From JAJPHC01 sp035255945 (GTDB taxonomy: Bacteria > Acidobacteriota > Thermoanaerobaculia > Gp7-AA8): a DNA stretch of 64,000 nucleotides. Shown here piece by piece: positions 14,663 to 23,153 of this stretch (position 1 is the first letter of the stretch; each line of letters starts with the position of its first letter). The notes under the pieces are model-generated. The model was not told the origin of the DNA. It did no database searches and saw only the letters and a list, made by a program, of their open reading frames with translations. The stretch is taken from the NCBI GenBank assembly GCA_035255945.1, contig DATEZA010000123.1:16514-80513 (forward strand), in the 5' to 3' direction. The position numbers and the translations under genes are program-made.

Positions 14663-16352
14663 AATCTGGGTCTGCGCAGCGCTCGTCGTCCTGATCGCGA
14701 TCATCTACGCGCAGGCCGCCACGCACACCTTCCTCAACTACGACGACGACCAGTACATCACCGCGAATCCGCACGTGCAGCACGGCTTCACGTCCGACGC
14801 GCTGCACTTCGCGTTCACCACGTTCAAGCCGAACTGGCATCCGCTGACGTGGATCACGTACCTCATCGACATCAGCGTCTTCGGCATCAGCGCGCCGCCG
14901 ATGATCTACGCGAACGTGCTGCTGCACATCGCGTCATCGCTGCTGTTGTTCTTCTTCCTCCGCCGTACGACGAAGCAGCTCTGGCCGAGCGCGATCGCCG
15001 CTGCGATCTTCGCCCTGCATCCGCTGCGCGTTGAATCCGTGGCGTGGGTCGCGGAGCGCAAAGACGTGCTCTGCGCGCTCTTCTTTTTTCTCGCCATCTG
15101 GTTTTACGCGCGCTGGACGGAATCGAAAGACCGCGGCTACTACATCGCCTCGGTGGCGATGTTCGCGATCGGACTGACCGCGAAAGGGATGATCGTCACG
15201 CTGCCGTTCGTCCTGCTGCTGATCGATTACTGGCCGCTGCAGCGCGGCCTGCACATCAAGGAAAAAATCCCGTTTTTTGTCGTGCTGGTCCCCGGCATCG
15301 CGACGATGTTCCTCACGCAGCGCAGCATCAACGCGATCGCGAGCGAGCAGCACGTGTCTCGGCTGGCGAGCATGGCGAATGCGGTGCTCTCGTACGTCGC
15401 GTACATCGGCAAGATGCTCTGGCCGGTCGATCTCGTCGTGCCGTATCCGTTGCGGCTGGTGATTGCACCGTCGAAGGTTTTTCTCGCGCTCGTGCTGCTG
15501 ATCGCGATCACGCTCGTCGCGTGGTCGATGCGCAAACGCCATCGCTATCTCCTCACCGGCTGGCTCTGGTACCTCGGCATGATGGTGCCGGTGATCGGCT
15601 TCATCCAGCTCGGATCGGCGTCGATGGCGGATCGCTACACATACCTGCCGCAGGTCGGACTCACGTTCGCGATCGTCTGGCTCTTCGCGAAGAAGCCGTG
15701 GATCGCGGCCGTGCCGTTAGTGGTGCTCGTACCGCTGTCGTTCATGCAGGTGGGCTACTGGAAAAACGCGGAGACGCTGTTCCAGCACTCGATCGCGAAC
15801 AGCGAGCGCAATCGCATTGCCATGGACATGCTCGGGCTCGAGTACAACAAGGAGAACCGCCATGCCGAAGCGGCGGAGACGTTCCGCGCCGCGCTCGCGC
15901 TGAAGCCGGATGATGAGATCGCGGTGAACGGACTCGCGGAGGCGGGCGGCGCGGCGGCGGAGCACAACAATCGCGCCGCGGCATTCGCGCGTGCGGGACG
16001 CGATCGGGAGGCGCTCGCCGAATACGACGAAGCGCTCCGACTCGATCCGCACCAGTACGACGCACGCATGAACCTCGGCGCACTGCTGTCGCGCATGAAC
16101 GACAACGCCGGCGCCGCCGCGCAGTTCGAAGCGGCGGCGAAGGAGCGGCCCACATCCGCCGAGCCGCATGTGTACCTCGCGCTGGTCTACGCAACCGCCG
16201 GACAGAACGCGCTGGCGATTCAGCAGGCGAATGCAGCGGTCGCGATCGATGCGGAAGCCGCGAATCGCGTGCTCGCATCCGCGCTGCAGCGGCCGGTCAC
16301 GATCGACGAGTTCGTGCAGGAAATGGAGCGCGGGCGTCCTCGCCCGCAGTGA
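14625..16352 (+). CDS. TMTC-like GT-C membrane protein with TPR domain (copy 2)
   Basis: A 575-residue paralogue of the preceding gene. It has the same blocks (NYDDDQYI, HPLTWITYLIDISVFG, ALHPLRVESVAWVAERKDVL, SMADRYTYLP) and a C-terminal TPR region (YDEALRLDPHQYDARMNLGA and relatives). It lacks both palindromic inserts of copy 1, which makes it a useful reference for the ancestral protein. The start ATG 14625 lies inside the end of copy 1 (38-nt overlap) and places the first helix right after a short basic N-terminus. The last eight residues (RGRPRPQ and stop) are encoded by a palindromic element. Confidence 0.78.
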   Translation: MTTKSSSPRKGIEIWVCAALVVLIAIIYAQAATHTFLNYDDDQYITANPHVQHGFTSDALHFAFTTFKPNWHPLTWITYLIDISVFGISAPPMIYANVLLHIASSLLLFFFLRRTTKQLWPSAIAAAIFALHPLRVESVAWVAERKDVLCALFFFLAIWFYARWTESKDRGYYIASVAMFAIGLTAKGMIVTLPFVLLLIDYWPLQRGLHIKEKIPFFVVLVPGIATMFLTQRSINAIASEQHVSRLASMANAVLSYVAYIGKMLWPVDLVVPYPLRLVIAPSKVFLALVLLIAITLVAWSMRKRHRYLLTGWLWYLGMMVPVIGFIQLGSASMADRYTYLPQVGLTFAIVWLFAKKPWIAAVPLVVLVPLSFMQVGYWKNAETLFQHSIANSERNRIAMDMLGLEYNKENRHAEAAETFRAALALKPDDEIAVNGLAEAGGAAAEHNNRAAAFARAGRDREALAEYDEALRLDPHQYDARMNLGALLSRMNDNAGAAAQFEAAAKERPTSAEPHVYLALVYATAGQNALAIQQANAAVAIDAEAANRVLASALQRPVTIDEFVQEMERGRPRPQ

Positions 16353-16422
16353 GCCGGCGTCCCGCCGGATCACGGTCAGCGGGCGAGACGCCCGCCGACT
16401 GCGGCCGGGACGGCCGCGCTCC
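16325..16422. repeat. Palindromic element, GGAGCGCGG family, at a convergent junction
   Basis: A 98-bp element with 15-bp inverted ends (14 of 15 matching), same family as 9128-9230. It lies across the 3' ends of two convergent genes and encodes the last residues and stop codon of both: RGRPRPQ on the plus strand and WSAAVPAAVGGRLAR on the minus strand. Confidence 0.85.
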
Positions 16423-17101
16423 AGATCTCCATCGTCTTCCCGTCCTGCAGCAGCACGACATTCGTTCCCGCCGGCAGCGCGCGATCCGCTTTCCCGCGCA
16501 CGTTGCCGACGCGCGTCAGCTTCTGCACGATCGCGTAATTCGTCAGCGTGCGTCCGCCGTTCTCGCCGCGCGCGACGTTCGTCGTCTGCGCGTCGCCGAC
16601 CGTCAGCGCGATCAGCTCGAGCTCCCGCGGCGCGTTGATGTGCGCAACGTCCGCCTCGATCGACAGCGATGCATTCGCAGCGCGCTTCGACGCTTCTTCG
16701 ATCGCGCCGAAGAGCCGCCGTTCATCCGAGCCGATGAATTCGCGTCGTCCATCGACGACGGCCTGCGGCGTGTACGCGCCGCTGATGCCGAGCGCGCGCA
16801 CGTAATCCGACTGCCGTTGCGACCACTCGGCAGATGAAAACGGATCGCGCCAGCCGAGGTGATTCCAGTAGTCGACGTGAAAGGCGAGCGGGATCACGCG
16901 GCCGCGGAGCGAGGCGTCGCGCGCGATGCGCCCGAGGAGCTCGTCGGCGGGAGGACAGGAAGAACAACCCTGCGAGGTGAAGAGCTCGACCACCACCGGC
17001 GACGATCCGATGCGCGATGCGAGCGGTGCCGGTTGCGAGGTGACGTTCACAACGAATGCGATCGCGACGACTGCGACAGTGATCACAAGAACGCGGGACA
17101 T
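16376..17101 (-). CDS. DUF1223 thioredoxin-fold protein
   Basis: A 241-residue protein with an N-terminal membrane anchor or signal (residues 1-20). The DUF1223 signature follows: VVELFTSQGCSSCPPADELL, with a CSSCP redox-type motif, FHVDYWNHLGWRDPFS, then ERQSDY-like and YTPQAVVDGR blocks. The thioredoxin-like fold and exported location suggest a thiol-related role, but the biochemical function of the family is not established. I chose ATG 17101. The C-terminal ~15 residues come from the palindromic element. Confidence 0.82.
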   Translation of the reverse strand: MSRVLVITVAVVAIAFVVNVTSQPAPLASRIGSSPVVVELFTSQGCSSCPPADELLGRIARDASLRGRVIPLAFHVDYWNHLGWRDPFSSAEWSQRQSDYVRALGISGAYTPQAVVDGRREFIGSDERRLFGAIEEASKRAANASLSIEADVAHINAPRELELIALTVGDAQTTNVARGENGGRTLTNYAIVQKLTRVGNVRGKADRALPAGTNVVLLQDGKTMEIWSAAVPAAVGGRLAR

Positions 17102-17143
17102 GGCTGCGTTAGAATCGCGAGAAATCTTCACAGGAGTATCACG

Positions 17144-18070
17144 ATGCGTTTGATCACGCGGTCCGATTTCGACGGCCTCGTCTGTGCGGTTCTTTTAAAA
17201 GAAGTCATGGACATCGATCCGATCGAGTTCGTCCATCCGAAAGATGTACAGGACGGCAAGATCGCGGTCGGCGCGAACGACATCCTGACCAATCTGCCGT
17301 ACGTGCCGGGCGTCGGACTCTGGTTCGATCACCACTCGAGCGAAGCGGTGCGCAACGACATGGATGGCGTGTCGTACGCCGGCCGCTTCGAAGTCGCGCC
17401 GTCGGCCGCGCGCGTCGTCTACAACTATTACCAGGAGAAAGGCGACAGCGCGAAGTTCGGCAAATACGACGAGCTGCTCACGGTAGTGGACAAATCGGAC
17501 TCCGCGAATCTCTCGCGCGAAGATGTGGTCAGCCCGAGCGGATGGATCCTGCTGTCGTACGTGATGGACCCGCGCACCGGACTGGCGTACTACCGCAATT
17601 ACCGCATCAGCAATCGCGACCTGATGATGAAGATGGTGGAGTGGATTCCGTCGAAATCGGTCGCCGAGATCCTCAACGAGCCGGACGTAAAAGAGCGCGT
17701 CGATCGCTACTTCGAAGGCGTCGAAGAGTTCCGGCGCATCAATCAGAAGCATTCGCGCGTCGACGGCAACGTGATCATCACCGACCTGCGCGACATCGGC
17801 GAGATGCCGACCGGCAATCGATTCCTGATCTACACGATGTTTCCCGAGCAGAACATCCAGGTGCGCATCTTCGACGGCAAGAGGGGCGAGTTCGTCGTCT
17901 GCGCCGTCGGTCATTCGATCTTCAACCGCACGTCGAATACCGATGTCGGCAAGCTGATGGATCGCTACGGCGGCGGCGGCCATCGCGGCGCCGGCACGTG
18001 CCAGCTGCCGATCGAAGGCGCGGATTCGAAGATCCGCGAGATCATCGAGAAATGTAAGCGGGACGGTTGA
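17144..18070 (+). CDS. DHH-family phosphoesterase
   Basis: A 308-residue DHH/DHHA1 protein, probably a manganese-dependent phosphoesterase on small nucleotides or oligonucleotides. Metal-binding motifs are visible: RSDFDGL near residue 6, the DHH motif in WFDHHSSE near residue 66, a further Asp in VVDKSDSANL and the DHHA1 glycine-rich GGGGHRGAGT near residue 280. ATG 17144 has AGGAG at 17132-17136 and TAGAAT at 17111-17116 upstream, so this gene has a leader, unlike many neighbours. Exact substrate cannot be told from sequence. Confidence 0.83.
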   Translation: MRLITRSDFDGLVCAVLLKEVMDIDPIEFVHPKDVQDGKIAVGANDILTNLPYVPGVGLWFDHHSSEAVRNDMDGVSYAGRFEVAPSAARVVYNYYQEKGDSAKFGKYDELLTVVDKSDSANLSREDVVSPSGWILLSYVMDPRTGLAYYRNYRISNRDLMMKMVEWIPSKSVAEILNEPDVKERVDRYFEGVEEFRRINQKHSRVDGNVIITDLRDIGEMPTGNRFLIYTMFPEQNIQVRIFDGKRGEFVVCAVGHSIFNRTSNTDVGKLMDRYGGGGHRGAGTCQLPIEGADSKIREIIEKCKRDG

Positions 18071-18132
18071 CGTCATCCCGAGCGTAGTCGAGGGCCCCCC
18101 GCGCAGGTCCCTCGACTACGCTCGGGATGACG
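18071..18132. repeat. Palindromic element, GTCATCCCGAGCG family
   Basis: Perfect 24-bp inverted repeat (18071-18094 and 18109-18132; CGTCATCCCGAGCGTAGTCG...) with a 14-nt loop, starting immediately after the DHH gene stop. The right arm contains a possible ATG start for the next gene. Confidence 0.9.
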
Positions 18133-18999
18133 AGGCAACCGTGGGAACGTCCGGCCGACAAGATCGGCGCGTCCGCGATGGCCGCGCTCGAATCGCTTTC
18201 ATCGAGTGAACTGACCTCGCTCCTGCTCGAGCTCTTCACACGCCGCGCGCGCAAGCTCTCCGTGCACGACATCCGCCGCCGATTCGAGTCGGACGCGTTC
18301 GTCACGCCGTCGACAGTCGATCAACTCGCGTTCATGAAGCTCGACGCGCACCTCCTCGGACAGATGCCGCCGCACTTCGAAGCTGTCGAGCTCTCGCCGC
18401 TCGCGCCGCACGGCACGGTGTCGACGCTCGGTCCCGTGCATCCGCACAACGTGATGGCGACGATCCGCGGACAGGAAGTGCTCGCCGATGCGACCGACGT
18501 GATGGCGCTGATGTGCGCACGTCTCCGCGACACGCGCGACGAAGTGCACCTCGTCACCTCGCAACGCCTCGTGCGCGCGCAACGCGTGCGCGAGACGTTC
18601 CACACGCAGCACTTCCGCATCCTCAGTCTGTGCAGCGCGGGACGCGGCGATGCGTTCGCGATGCGCAGCGTCGTCGAGCACATCCGCGTTCAGCTGCATC
18701 TTTTCTCCACACTGCCGCCGGAGTTCCGCCGCGCGCAGCTGCGGGTGACGCTCGCCGCGGAGAATTTCGACGAGCTGCGCGCGATGCTCGGCCCCGAGGT
18801 GGTGGTCGATCGCGATGAAGAGCGGCTGGTGAAAACGTCGTACTACCAGCGCGTCGCGTTCAAGGTTTGGGTCGATGAGTTGCCGTTGGGCGACGGCGGC
18901 TTCACCGACTGGACGGCCAAGCTGCGGAACGACAAGCGCGAGCGACTGGTGACGAGTGCGATCGGCACGGAGATGCTGCTGAAGGGCTTCCGCGTTTGA
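18127..18999 (+). CDS. Conserved hypothetical protein
   Basis: A 290-residue soluble protein I cannot assign. Conserved-looking blocks include APHGTVSTLGPVHPHNVMAT, then IRGQEVLADATDVMALMCA and LVTSQRLVRAQ. Their arrangement faintly recalls a degenerate class II aminoacyl-tRNA-synthetase-like (HisZ-like) core, which is speculative. The ATG at 18127 lies within the right arm of the palindromic element; ATG 18178 (MAALESLSS) is an equally plausible start and would exclude repeat-derived residues. No Shine-Dalgarno decides between them. Confidence 0.6.
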   Translation: MTRQPWERPADKIGASAMAALESLSSSELTSLLLELFTRRARKLSVHDIRRRFESDAFVTPSTVDQLAFMKLDAHLLGQMPPHFEAVELSPLAPHGTVSTLGPVHPHNVMATIRGQEVLADATDVMALMCARLRDTRDEVHLVTSQRLVRAQRVRETFHTQHFRILSLCSAGRGDAFAMRSVVEHIRVQLHLFSTLPPEFRRAQLRVTLAAENFDELRAMLGPEVVVDRDEERLVKTSYYQRVAFKVWVDELPLGDGGFTDWTAKLRNDKRERLVTSAIGTEMLLKGFRV

Positions 19000-19048
19000 C
19001 CGCAACTTCCGGATAGCCGCACTTCGCGCGGCGACCGAAACTGGGTGC

Positions 19049-19513
19049 ATGCAAATCAACATCGCGCCTCTTCCCGCTGACTTTCTCCACCGCGTCCGCA
19101 CCCTCGGCGTCGACGATCAGGGACAGCCGGTCCGCCGCCTGATCGCGAAAGGCGGCGAGCCGTGCCGCGACGTGCTCCGTCGCGCGCAACCGGGCGAAGA
19201 GCTGATCCTCGCGTCGTTCTCGCCGTTCACGCAGAGCGGTCCGTACAAGGAGTTCGGACCGGTGTTCCTTCTGGCGAATGCGAGCGACGAGTCGACCGAT
19301 CGCGACGCGTTCCCGACCACGCAGGGCTACCTCAGGGAGCGCTTCGTGCTGCGCGCGTATTCATCGGACGAGTCGATCCTCGACGCGGTGATGCTCACGC
19401 CGGAGGACTACGACGCGACGCTGGCGAAGTACCTCGCATCGCCGGAAGTCGCGTTCGTGCACGCGCGCTTCCCGACGTACGGCTGCTTCGCGTGCCGCAT
19501 CGATAGGACGTAG
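19049..19513 (+). CDS. DUF1203 family protein
   Basis: A 154-residue protein matching DUF1203: GEPCRDVLRRAQPGEELILA, then PYKEFGPVFL and the C-terminal FPTYGCFACRIDR with two cysteines. The family is widespread and of unknown function. Length is normal. The stop codon abuts a GTGTAGGACAAGC palindromic repeat. Confidence 0.82.
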   Translation: MQINIAPLPADFLHRVRTLGVDDQGQPVRRLIAKGGEPCRDVLRRAQPGEELILASFSPFTQSGPYKEFGPVFLLANASDESTDRDAFPTTQGYLRERFVLRAYSSDESILDAVMLTPEDYDATLAKYLASPEVAFVHARFPTYGCFACRIDRT

Positions 19514-19596
19514 GTGTAGGACAAGCTCTCAGCTTGTCCCGGGACAACCTGAGAGGTTGTCCTACACCCGGGACAACCTGAGAGGTTGTCCTACAC
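19514..19596. repeat. GTGTAGGACAAGC-family palindromes (compound)
   Basis: Three arms of the family: GTGTAGGACAAGCTCTC, then two copies of the inverted form ending GAGAGGTTGTCCTACAC in tandem. It lies exactly between the convergent stops of the DUF1203 gene and the EamA exporter. Confidence 0.85.
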
Positions 19597-20531
19597 TACG
19601 CTGCGCGCTGCTGCTCTTGCGCGACCGGCGCGGCGGGCTTCGACTCGCCGCGTGCGGTCTGCACGATCGCGACGCCGCCGAGAATCACCGCCATGGCCAC
19701 GATTGACATCGACGTCAGCTTCTCGTCGAGGATCAGCCATCCGAGAACGACGGCGACTGCCGGATTGACGTAGGCGTAGAGCGAGAGATTCGTCGCCTTC
19801 ATGTGCGCGAGCGCGTAGATGAATGCGCTGTACGCGATCACCGAGCCGAAGAGCGTGAGGTACGCGGTCGCGGCGAACGTCTGCGTCGTGAAGACGTAGT
19901 TCTTGCCTTCGCCGATCGCGAGTCCCACCACCAGCACCAGCACGCCGCCGGCGAGCATCTGCACCGTCGCCGATTGCATCGGCGTGATGCCGTGCACGTT
20001 GTGCTTCCCGCGCACCATGCCGTACTGCCAGCAGAACGAGCCGACCTGAATCGCGAATGCGCCGAGGAGGAACTTCGTCGAGTAATTGCCGGTCACCGCG
20101 CCCGGCGCGACGAGCAGCACGACGCCGAGAAATCCGACCAGCATGCCGGTGCCGCGGCGCAGTCCGATCTGTTCGCCGTTCTTGCGCACCGCTTCGAGGA
20201 TCGCGGCCCAGAACGGTGCGGTCGCGACGAGGAGCGCGGCCATGCCGCTCGGCACGTACTGTTCGGCCCAGATGACCGAGAGATTGCCGCCCGCGACGAG
20301 CAGCGTGCCGACGATCGCCAGCTCGATCAGCGTGCGCCGGTCGCGCGGCAGTTTCTCGCCGCGAAGCTTCAGCACCGCGAGCATGATCAATCCGGCGATG
20401 GTGTAACGCGTGCCGGTGAGCATCATCGGCGGAACGGTGGTGACGGCGATGCGGATGGCGAGATACGTCGTGCCCCAAACGAGGCAGACGATGCCGAACG
20501 CCGCGTAGGCGAGCAGTTTTTCGTTCTTCAA
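19596..20531 (-). CDS. EamA/DMT-family exporter
   Basis: A 311-residue membrane protein with about ten helices in two EamA halves (VCLVWGTTYLAIRIAV; PFWAAILEAV; VNPAVAVVLGWLILDE). Such carriers usually export amino acids or other metabolites. The start is TTG 20531, chosen because it follows GGAGG with a 4-nt gap and overlaps the Lrp-type regulator stop as TTGA. Co-transcription with an Lrp/AsnC regulator suggests amino-acid export under its control. Confidence 0.83.
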   Translation of the reverse strand: MKNEKLLAYAAFGIVCLVWGTTYLAIRIAVTTVPPMMLTGTRYTIAGLIMLAVLKLRGEKLPRDRRTLIELAIVGTLLVAGGNLSVIWAEQYVPSGMAALLVATAPFWAAILEAVRKNGEQIGLRRGTGMLVGFLGVVLLVAPGAVTGNYSTKFLLGAFAIQVGSFCWQYGMVRGKHNVHGITPMQSATVQMLAGGVLVLVVGLAIGEGKNYVFTTQTFAATAYLTLFGSVIAYSAFIYALAHMKATNLSLYAYVNPAVAVVLGWLILDEKLTSMSIVAMAVILGGVAIVQTARGESKPAAPVAQEQQRAA

Positions 20532-21004
20532 AGTGCCTCCCCGAGAACGATGCCGCCGACTTTCTCGCAATGCGTCTGCATCACGATCGTGGTTCGCGTG
20601 CTGAGCGACAGCGGCGGCTCTTTCAGTCTGGCGACCAGCGTGTTGAGCGAAGGGATGGAATCGGTGCGGACCTTGAGCAGGTAGCAATCGTCGCCGGCGA
20701 CGGTGTGCATCTCCAGCACTTCGTCCCCCTCGACGATGTCGCGGAACATCTTCAGCGCCTTTGGCGCGAGATGTACAGATCCGCGCGCAGCGACGAATGC
20801 GGTGATCTGCCGGCCCAGCGCCGTCGGATCGACGACGACGGTCGTGCCCCTGATGACGCCGAGGCGCTCGAGCTTTTCGATGCGGTCGGCGACGGCGGGA
20901 CGGGAGAGGCCTACCTGGTCCGCGATCTGGGACGCCGGAGAGCGCCCGTCGCGCAGAAGCAGGCCGACAATGCGAAGGTCGAGATCATCCAGATCGACAG
21001 CCAT
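20528..21004 (-). CDS. Lrp/AsnC-family transcriptional regulator
   Basis: A 158-residue regulator with an N-terminal winged helix (residues 5-60: LDLRIVGLLLRDGRSPASQI, VGLSRPAVADRIEKLE, GVIRG) and a C-terminal RAM/AsnC ligand domain (VHTVAGDDCYLLKV-like, SLSTRTTIVM). It probably senses an amino acid and controls itself and the exporter with which it overlaps by 4 nt. Confidence 0.88.
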   Translation of the reverse strand: MAVDLDDLDLRIVGLLLRDGRSPASQIADQVGLSRPAVADRIEKLERLGVIRGTTVVVDPTALGRQITAFVAARGSVHLAPKALKMFRDIVEGDEVLEMHTVAGDDCYLLKVRTDSIPSLNTLVARLKEPPLSLSTRTTIVMQTHCEKVGGIVLGEAL

Positions 21005-21066
21005 GGTGGGAGAGTAGCACCAAAACGTAGGCTGAAGTTGTGAACGACCTGCGAAAAGAAGGGTAA

Positions 21067-21124
21067 CTAGGTTGCTAGGTTGCTAGGTTGCTGGGGGGAC
21101 TCAGCAACTCAGCAACTCAGCAAC
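21067..21124. repeat. Short tandem inverted repeat (GGTTGCTA / CAGCAACT)
   Basis: Three tandem units of GGTTGCTA face three units of CAGCAACT across a G-rich loop, forming a potential hairpin of over 20 bp. It fills the gap between the Lrp-type gene and the gene ending at 21129. Similar simple-sequence hairpins of other sequence occur at 24811, 29844, 32734 and 63006. Confidence 0.75.
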
Positions 21125-21128
21125 CAAT

Positions 21129-21464
21129 TCAAAAGATCCCACCCACCGCCAACATCCTCACCCTCACCGGCGCCGTGATCGGGTTATGCAGCCGCACCGG
21201 CCGCGGGTAGCGGTACTCGCTCCGCTGCGTCGCAGCCTGGGCGAGCTCGCGGGCGAGGTACTCCACTTTCACGTTGCGGGCGGGGTCGTTGACCAGCTTG
21301 CGGAGCGAGGAGCGGCGGAGCACGATCGAGCGAAGCTTCAGCGAACCGTCGCGGACGGCATACCGAATCGACTCCCGATCGTCGCTGCACACCCGCACCA
21401 CACTCCCCTCCGGCAGCACTCGAACGATGTCGTCAGCGATTCGCGTTTCATCCGTGGCGTTCAT
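21129..21464 (-). CDS. Hypothetical protein, 111 aa
   Basis: A small basic protein starting MNATDETRIADDIVRVLPEG. ATG 21464 is supported by GGAGGACACA directly upstream. Blocks such as SIRYAVRDGSLKLRSIVLRR and VKVEYLARELA suggest a compact alpha/beta protein. I do not recognise a family. It diverges from the ferredoxin gene. Confidence 0.65.
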   Translation of the reverse strand: MNATDETRIADDIVRVLPEGSVVRVCSDDRESIRYAVRDGSLKLRSIVLRRSSLRKLVNDPARNVKVEYLARELAQAATQRSEYRYPRPVRLHNPITAPVRVRMLAVGGIF

Positions 21465-21538
21465 TGTGTCCTCCAAACGATCTGCTCTAATAGACGCGAA
21501 TACTGCCTCGAAGTTTCTAAGCCGATGGCCAAGATCCT

Positions 21539-21820
21539 GTGAACACCTCGTCAAGAATCGTGACGTTCACGCCGCTCGGCCGCACCGCCTCGGCGAACCC
21601 CGACGAAACACTCCTCGACGTCGCCCGCCGCGCCGGCGCTCCGCTCGGCAACTCGTGCGGAGGCGTCGGCGTCTGCGCGCGCTGCCGCGTGCGAATCGTT
21701 GAAGGCGCGGTCAGTCCTCCGACCACGATGGAGATTCAGCGCGGCTTCACCGGCGACGAGCGCCTGGCGTGTCAGGCCATCGTTTTAGGGGATGTCGAGA
21801 TCACGACCGGCTATTGGTGA
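21539..21820 (+). CDS. 2Fe-2S ferredoxin
   Basis: A 93-residue ferredoxin with a [2Fe-2S] cluster held by Cys40, Cys46, Cys49 and Cys78 (CGGVGVCARC ... ERLACQA). The beta-grasp N-terminus (VTFTPLGRTASANPDETLLD) is also typical. It carries electrons to unknown partners. It starts at GTG 21539. Confidence 0.85.
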   Translation: MNTSSRIVTFTPLGRTASANPDETLLDVARRAGAPLGNSCGGVGVCARCRVRIVEGAVSPPTTMEIQRGFTGDERLACQAIVLGDVEITTGYW

Positions 21821-21871
21821 AACGTTTTCGTCCTTTTCGTCACTACCTCTCCGACGAAAGGAGAAACACCC

Positions 21872-22129
21872 ATGTCCCTACAGGTCAACGAGACTCTCGC
21901 AGTCACCAATCGGCTGGAGCTCTGGAAAGCGATTCATGGCGGCTGCTGGCCCGGACCGCCGATCGATCAGAAGCTGACCGAGGCTGCGCAGGAAGTCGTC
22001 GCGTCGCTGGCGCTGCTCCACATCGCGAAGTCGTTCCAGGACGACCGGACCGCGACGCAGATCACGCGCATCGCGACCGAGCGTTTCAACGCCGCAGCGG
22101 AAAAAGTCAACGCTGTCGTTCGCGGATGA
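21872..22129 (+). CDS. Hypothetical helical protein, 85 aa
   Basis: A small, mostly helical protein (LELWKAIHGGCWPGPPIDQK then a long amphipathic stretch AQEVVASLALLHIAKSF). ATG 21872 follows AAAGGAGAAACACCC, a clear ribosome site. It shares no recognised family. Its 3' end overlaps the convergent queA by 23 nt. Confidence 0.65.
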   Translation: MSLQVNETLAVTNRLELWKAIHGGCWPGPPIDQKLTEAAQEVVASLALLHIAKSFQDDRTATQITRIATERFNAAAEKVNAVVRG

Positions 22130-23141
22130 ACATGCAGTCGCCGTAGCTGTAGAAGAAATACTGTTCCCGGATCGCTTCCGCATACGCGCTCCTGATTGTC
22201 TCGACGCCCGCGAATGCCGACACCAGCATGATGAGCGTCGATTCCGGCAGGTGAAAATTGGTCAACAACTTGTCGACCGCGCGGAAATCGAATCCGGGTG
22301 TGATGAAAATCGAAGTCTCGGCCGGGCCGGCGACGAAACGACCGTTGCCGGCCCGGATCGCGCTCTCCAGCGTGCGCACGCTGGTCGTTCCGACCGCGAC
22401 GATCGGCCGCTCTTCATCGAAGGCCTCATTCAATTTCGTCGCAGCCTCGGGCGAGATCGTGTAGCGCTCCGACTCCATCCGATGCTCGCTGATGTCGTCT
22501 GCCTTCACCGGCTTGAATGTGCCGAGGCCGACGTGCAGCGTGATGCGGACGATGTCGATGCCGCGCGCGGCGATGGCGTCGAGGATCTCCTGCGTGAAGT
22601 GCAGACCGGCGGTCGGTGCGGCGATCGCGCCGCGTTCGGCGGCGTAGACGGTCTGGTACGACTCCTTGTCCGATTCGCGCGGCGTCTCGCGTGCGATGTA
22701 CGGCGGCAGCGGCGGCACGCCGACGCGCTCCAGTTCCTCGGGCGGTCCTTCGAAGCGGACGACGATCGAGCCGTCGTCGCGCTTCTCCATCACGTGCGCG
22801 ATCAGCAGCGGCGAAAAACGCAGTTGATCGTTGATGCGAACGCGCTTCGCCGGCTTGCACCACGCTTCCCACATCTGATCGTCGAGTTGCCGCGTGAGCA
22901 GCAGCTCGATGCGATTTTTCATCTGTCCCTTCGGCTCGGCGTAGAGCCGCGCGGGGATCACGCGCGTGTCGTTGATGACGAGCACGTCGCGCTCGCCGAG
23001 GCGGTTGGCGAAGTTGGCGAAGGAGTCGTGCTCGACCGGTGCGTCGGGGCTGACGACCATCATGCGCGAGCGTCCGCGCGGACGCGGCTCCTGCGCGATG
23101 AGAGCGCGCGGAAGGTCGTAGGCGAAGTCGGTGCGCTTCAT
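22107..23141 (-). CDS. queA: S-adenosylmethionine:tRNA ribosyltransferase-isomerase
   Basis: A 344-residue QueA, which adds the ribosyl part of SAM to preQ1 in tRNA to make epoxyqueuosine. It opens canonically with FAYDLPRALIAQEP and keeps VINDTRVIPARL, APTAGLHFT, LHVGLGTFKPV, VGTTSVRTLES and TNFHLPESTLIMLVSAF. Full length. The frame is open farther upstream, but homology fixes ATG 23141. It diverges from the MoaB-type gene with only 12 bp between the starts. No other queuosine genes are in the window. Confidence 0.95.
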   Translation of the reverse strand: MKRTDFAYDLPRALIAQEPRPRGRSRMMVVSPDAPVEHDSFANFANRLGERDVLVINDTRVIPARLYAEPKGQMKNRIELLLTRQLDDQMWEAWCKPAKRVRINDQLRFSPLLIAHVMEKRDDGSIVVRFEGPPEELERVGVPPLPPYIARETPRESDKESYQTVYAAERGAIAAPTAGLHFTQEILDAIAARGIDIVRITLHVGLGTFKPVKADDISEHRMESERYTISPEAATKLNEAFDEERPIVAVGTTSVRTLESAIRAGNGRFVAGPAETSIFITPGFDFRAVDKLLTNFHLPESTLIMLVSAFAGVETIRSAYAEAIREQYFFYSYGDCMFIRERQR

Positions 23142-23147
23142 TAGAAT
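23142..23147 (+). promoter_or_regulatory. -10 box giving a leaderless MoaB-type message
   Basis: TAGAAT lies 6 nt before ATG 23154 and there is no Shine-Dalgarno, so the predicted transcription start coincides with the start codon. Confidence 0.5.
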
Positions 23148-23153
23148 CGCGCG

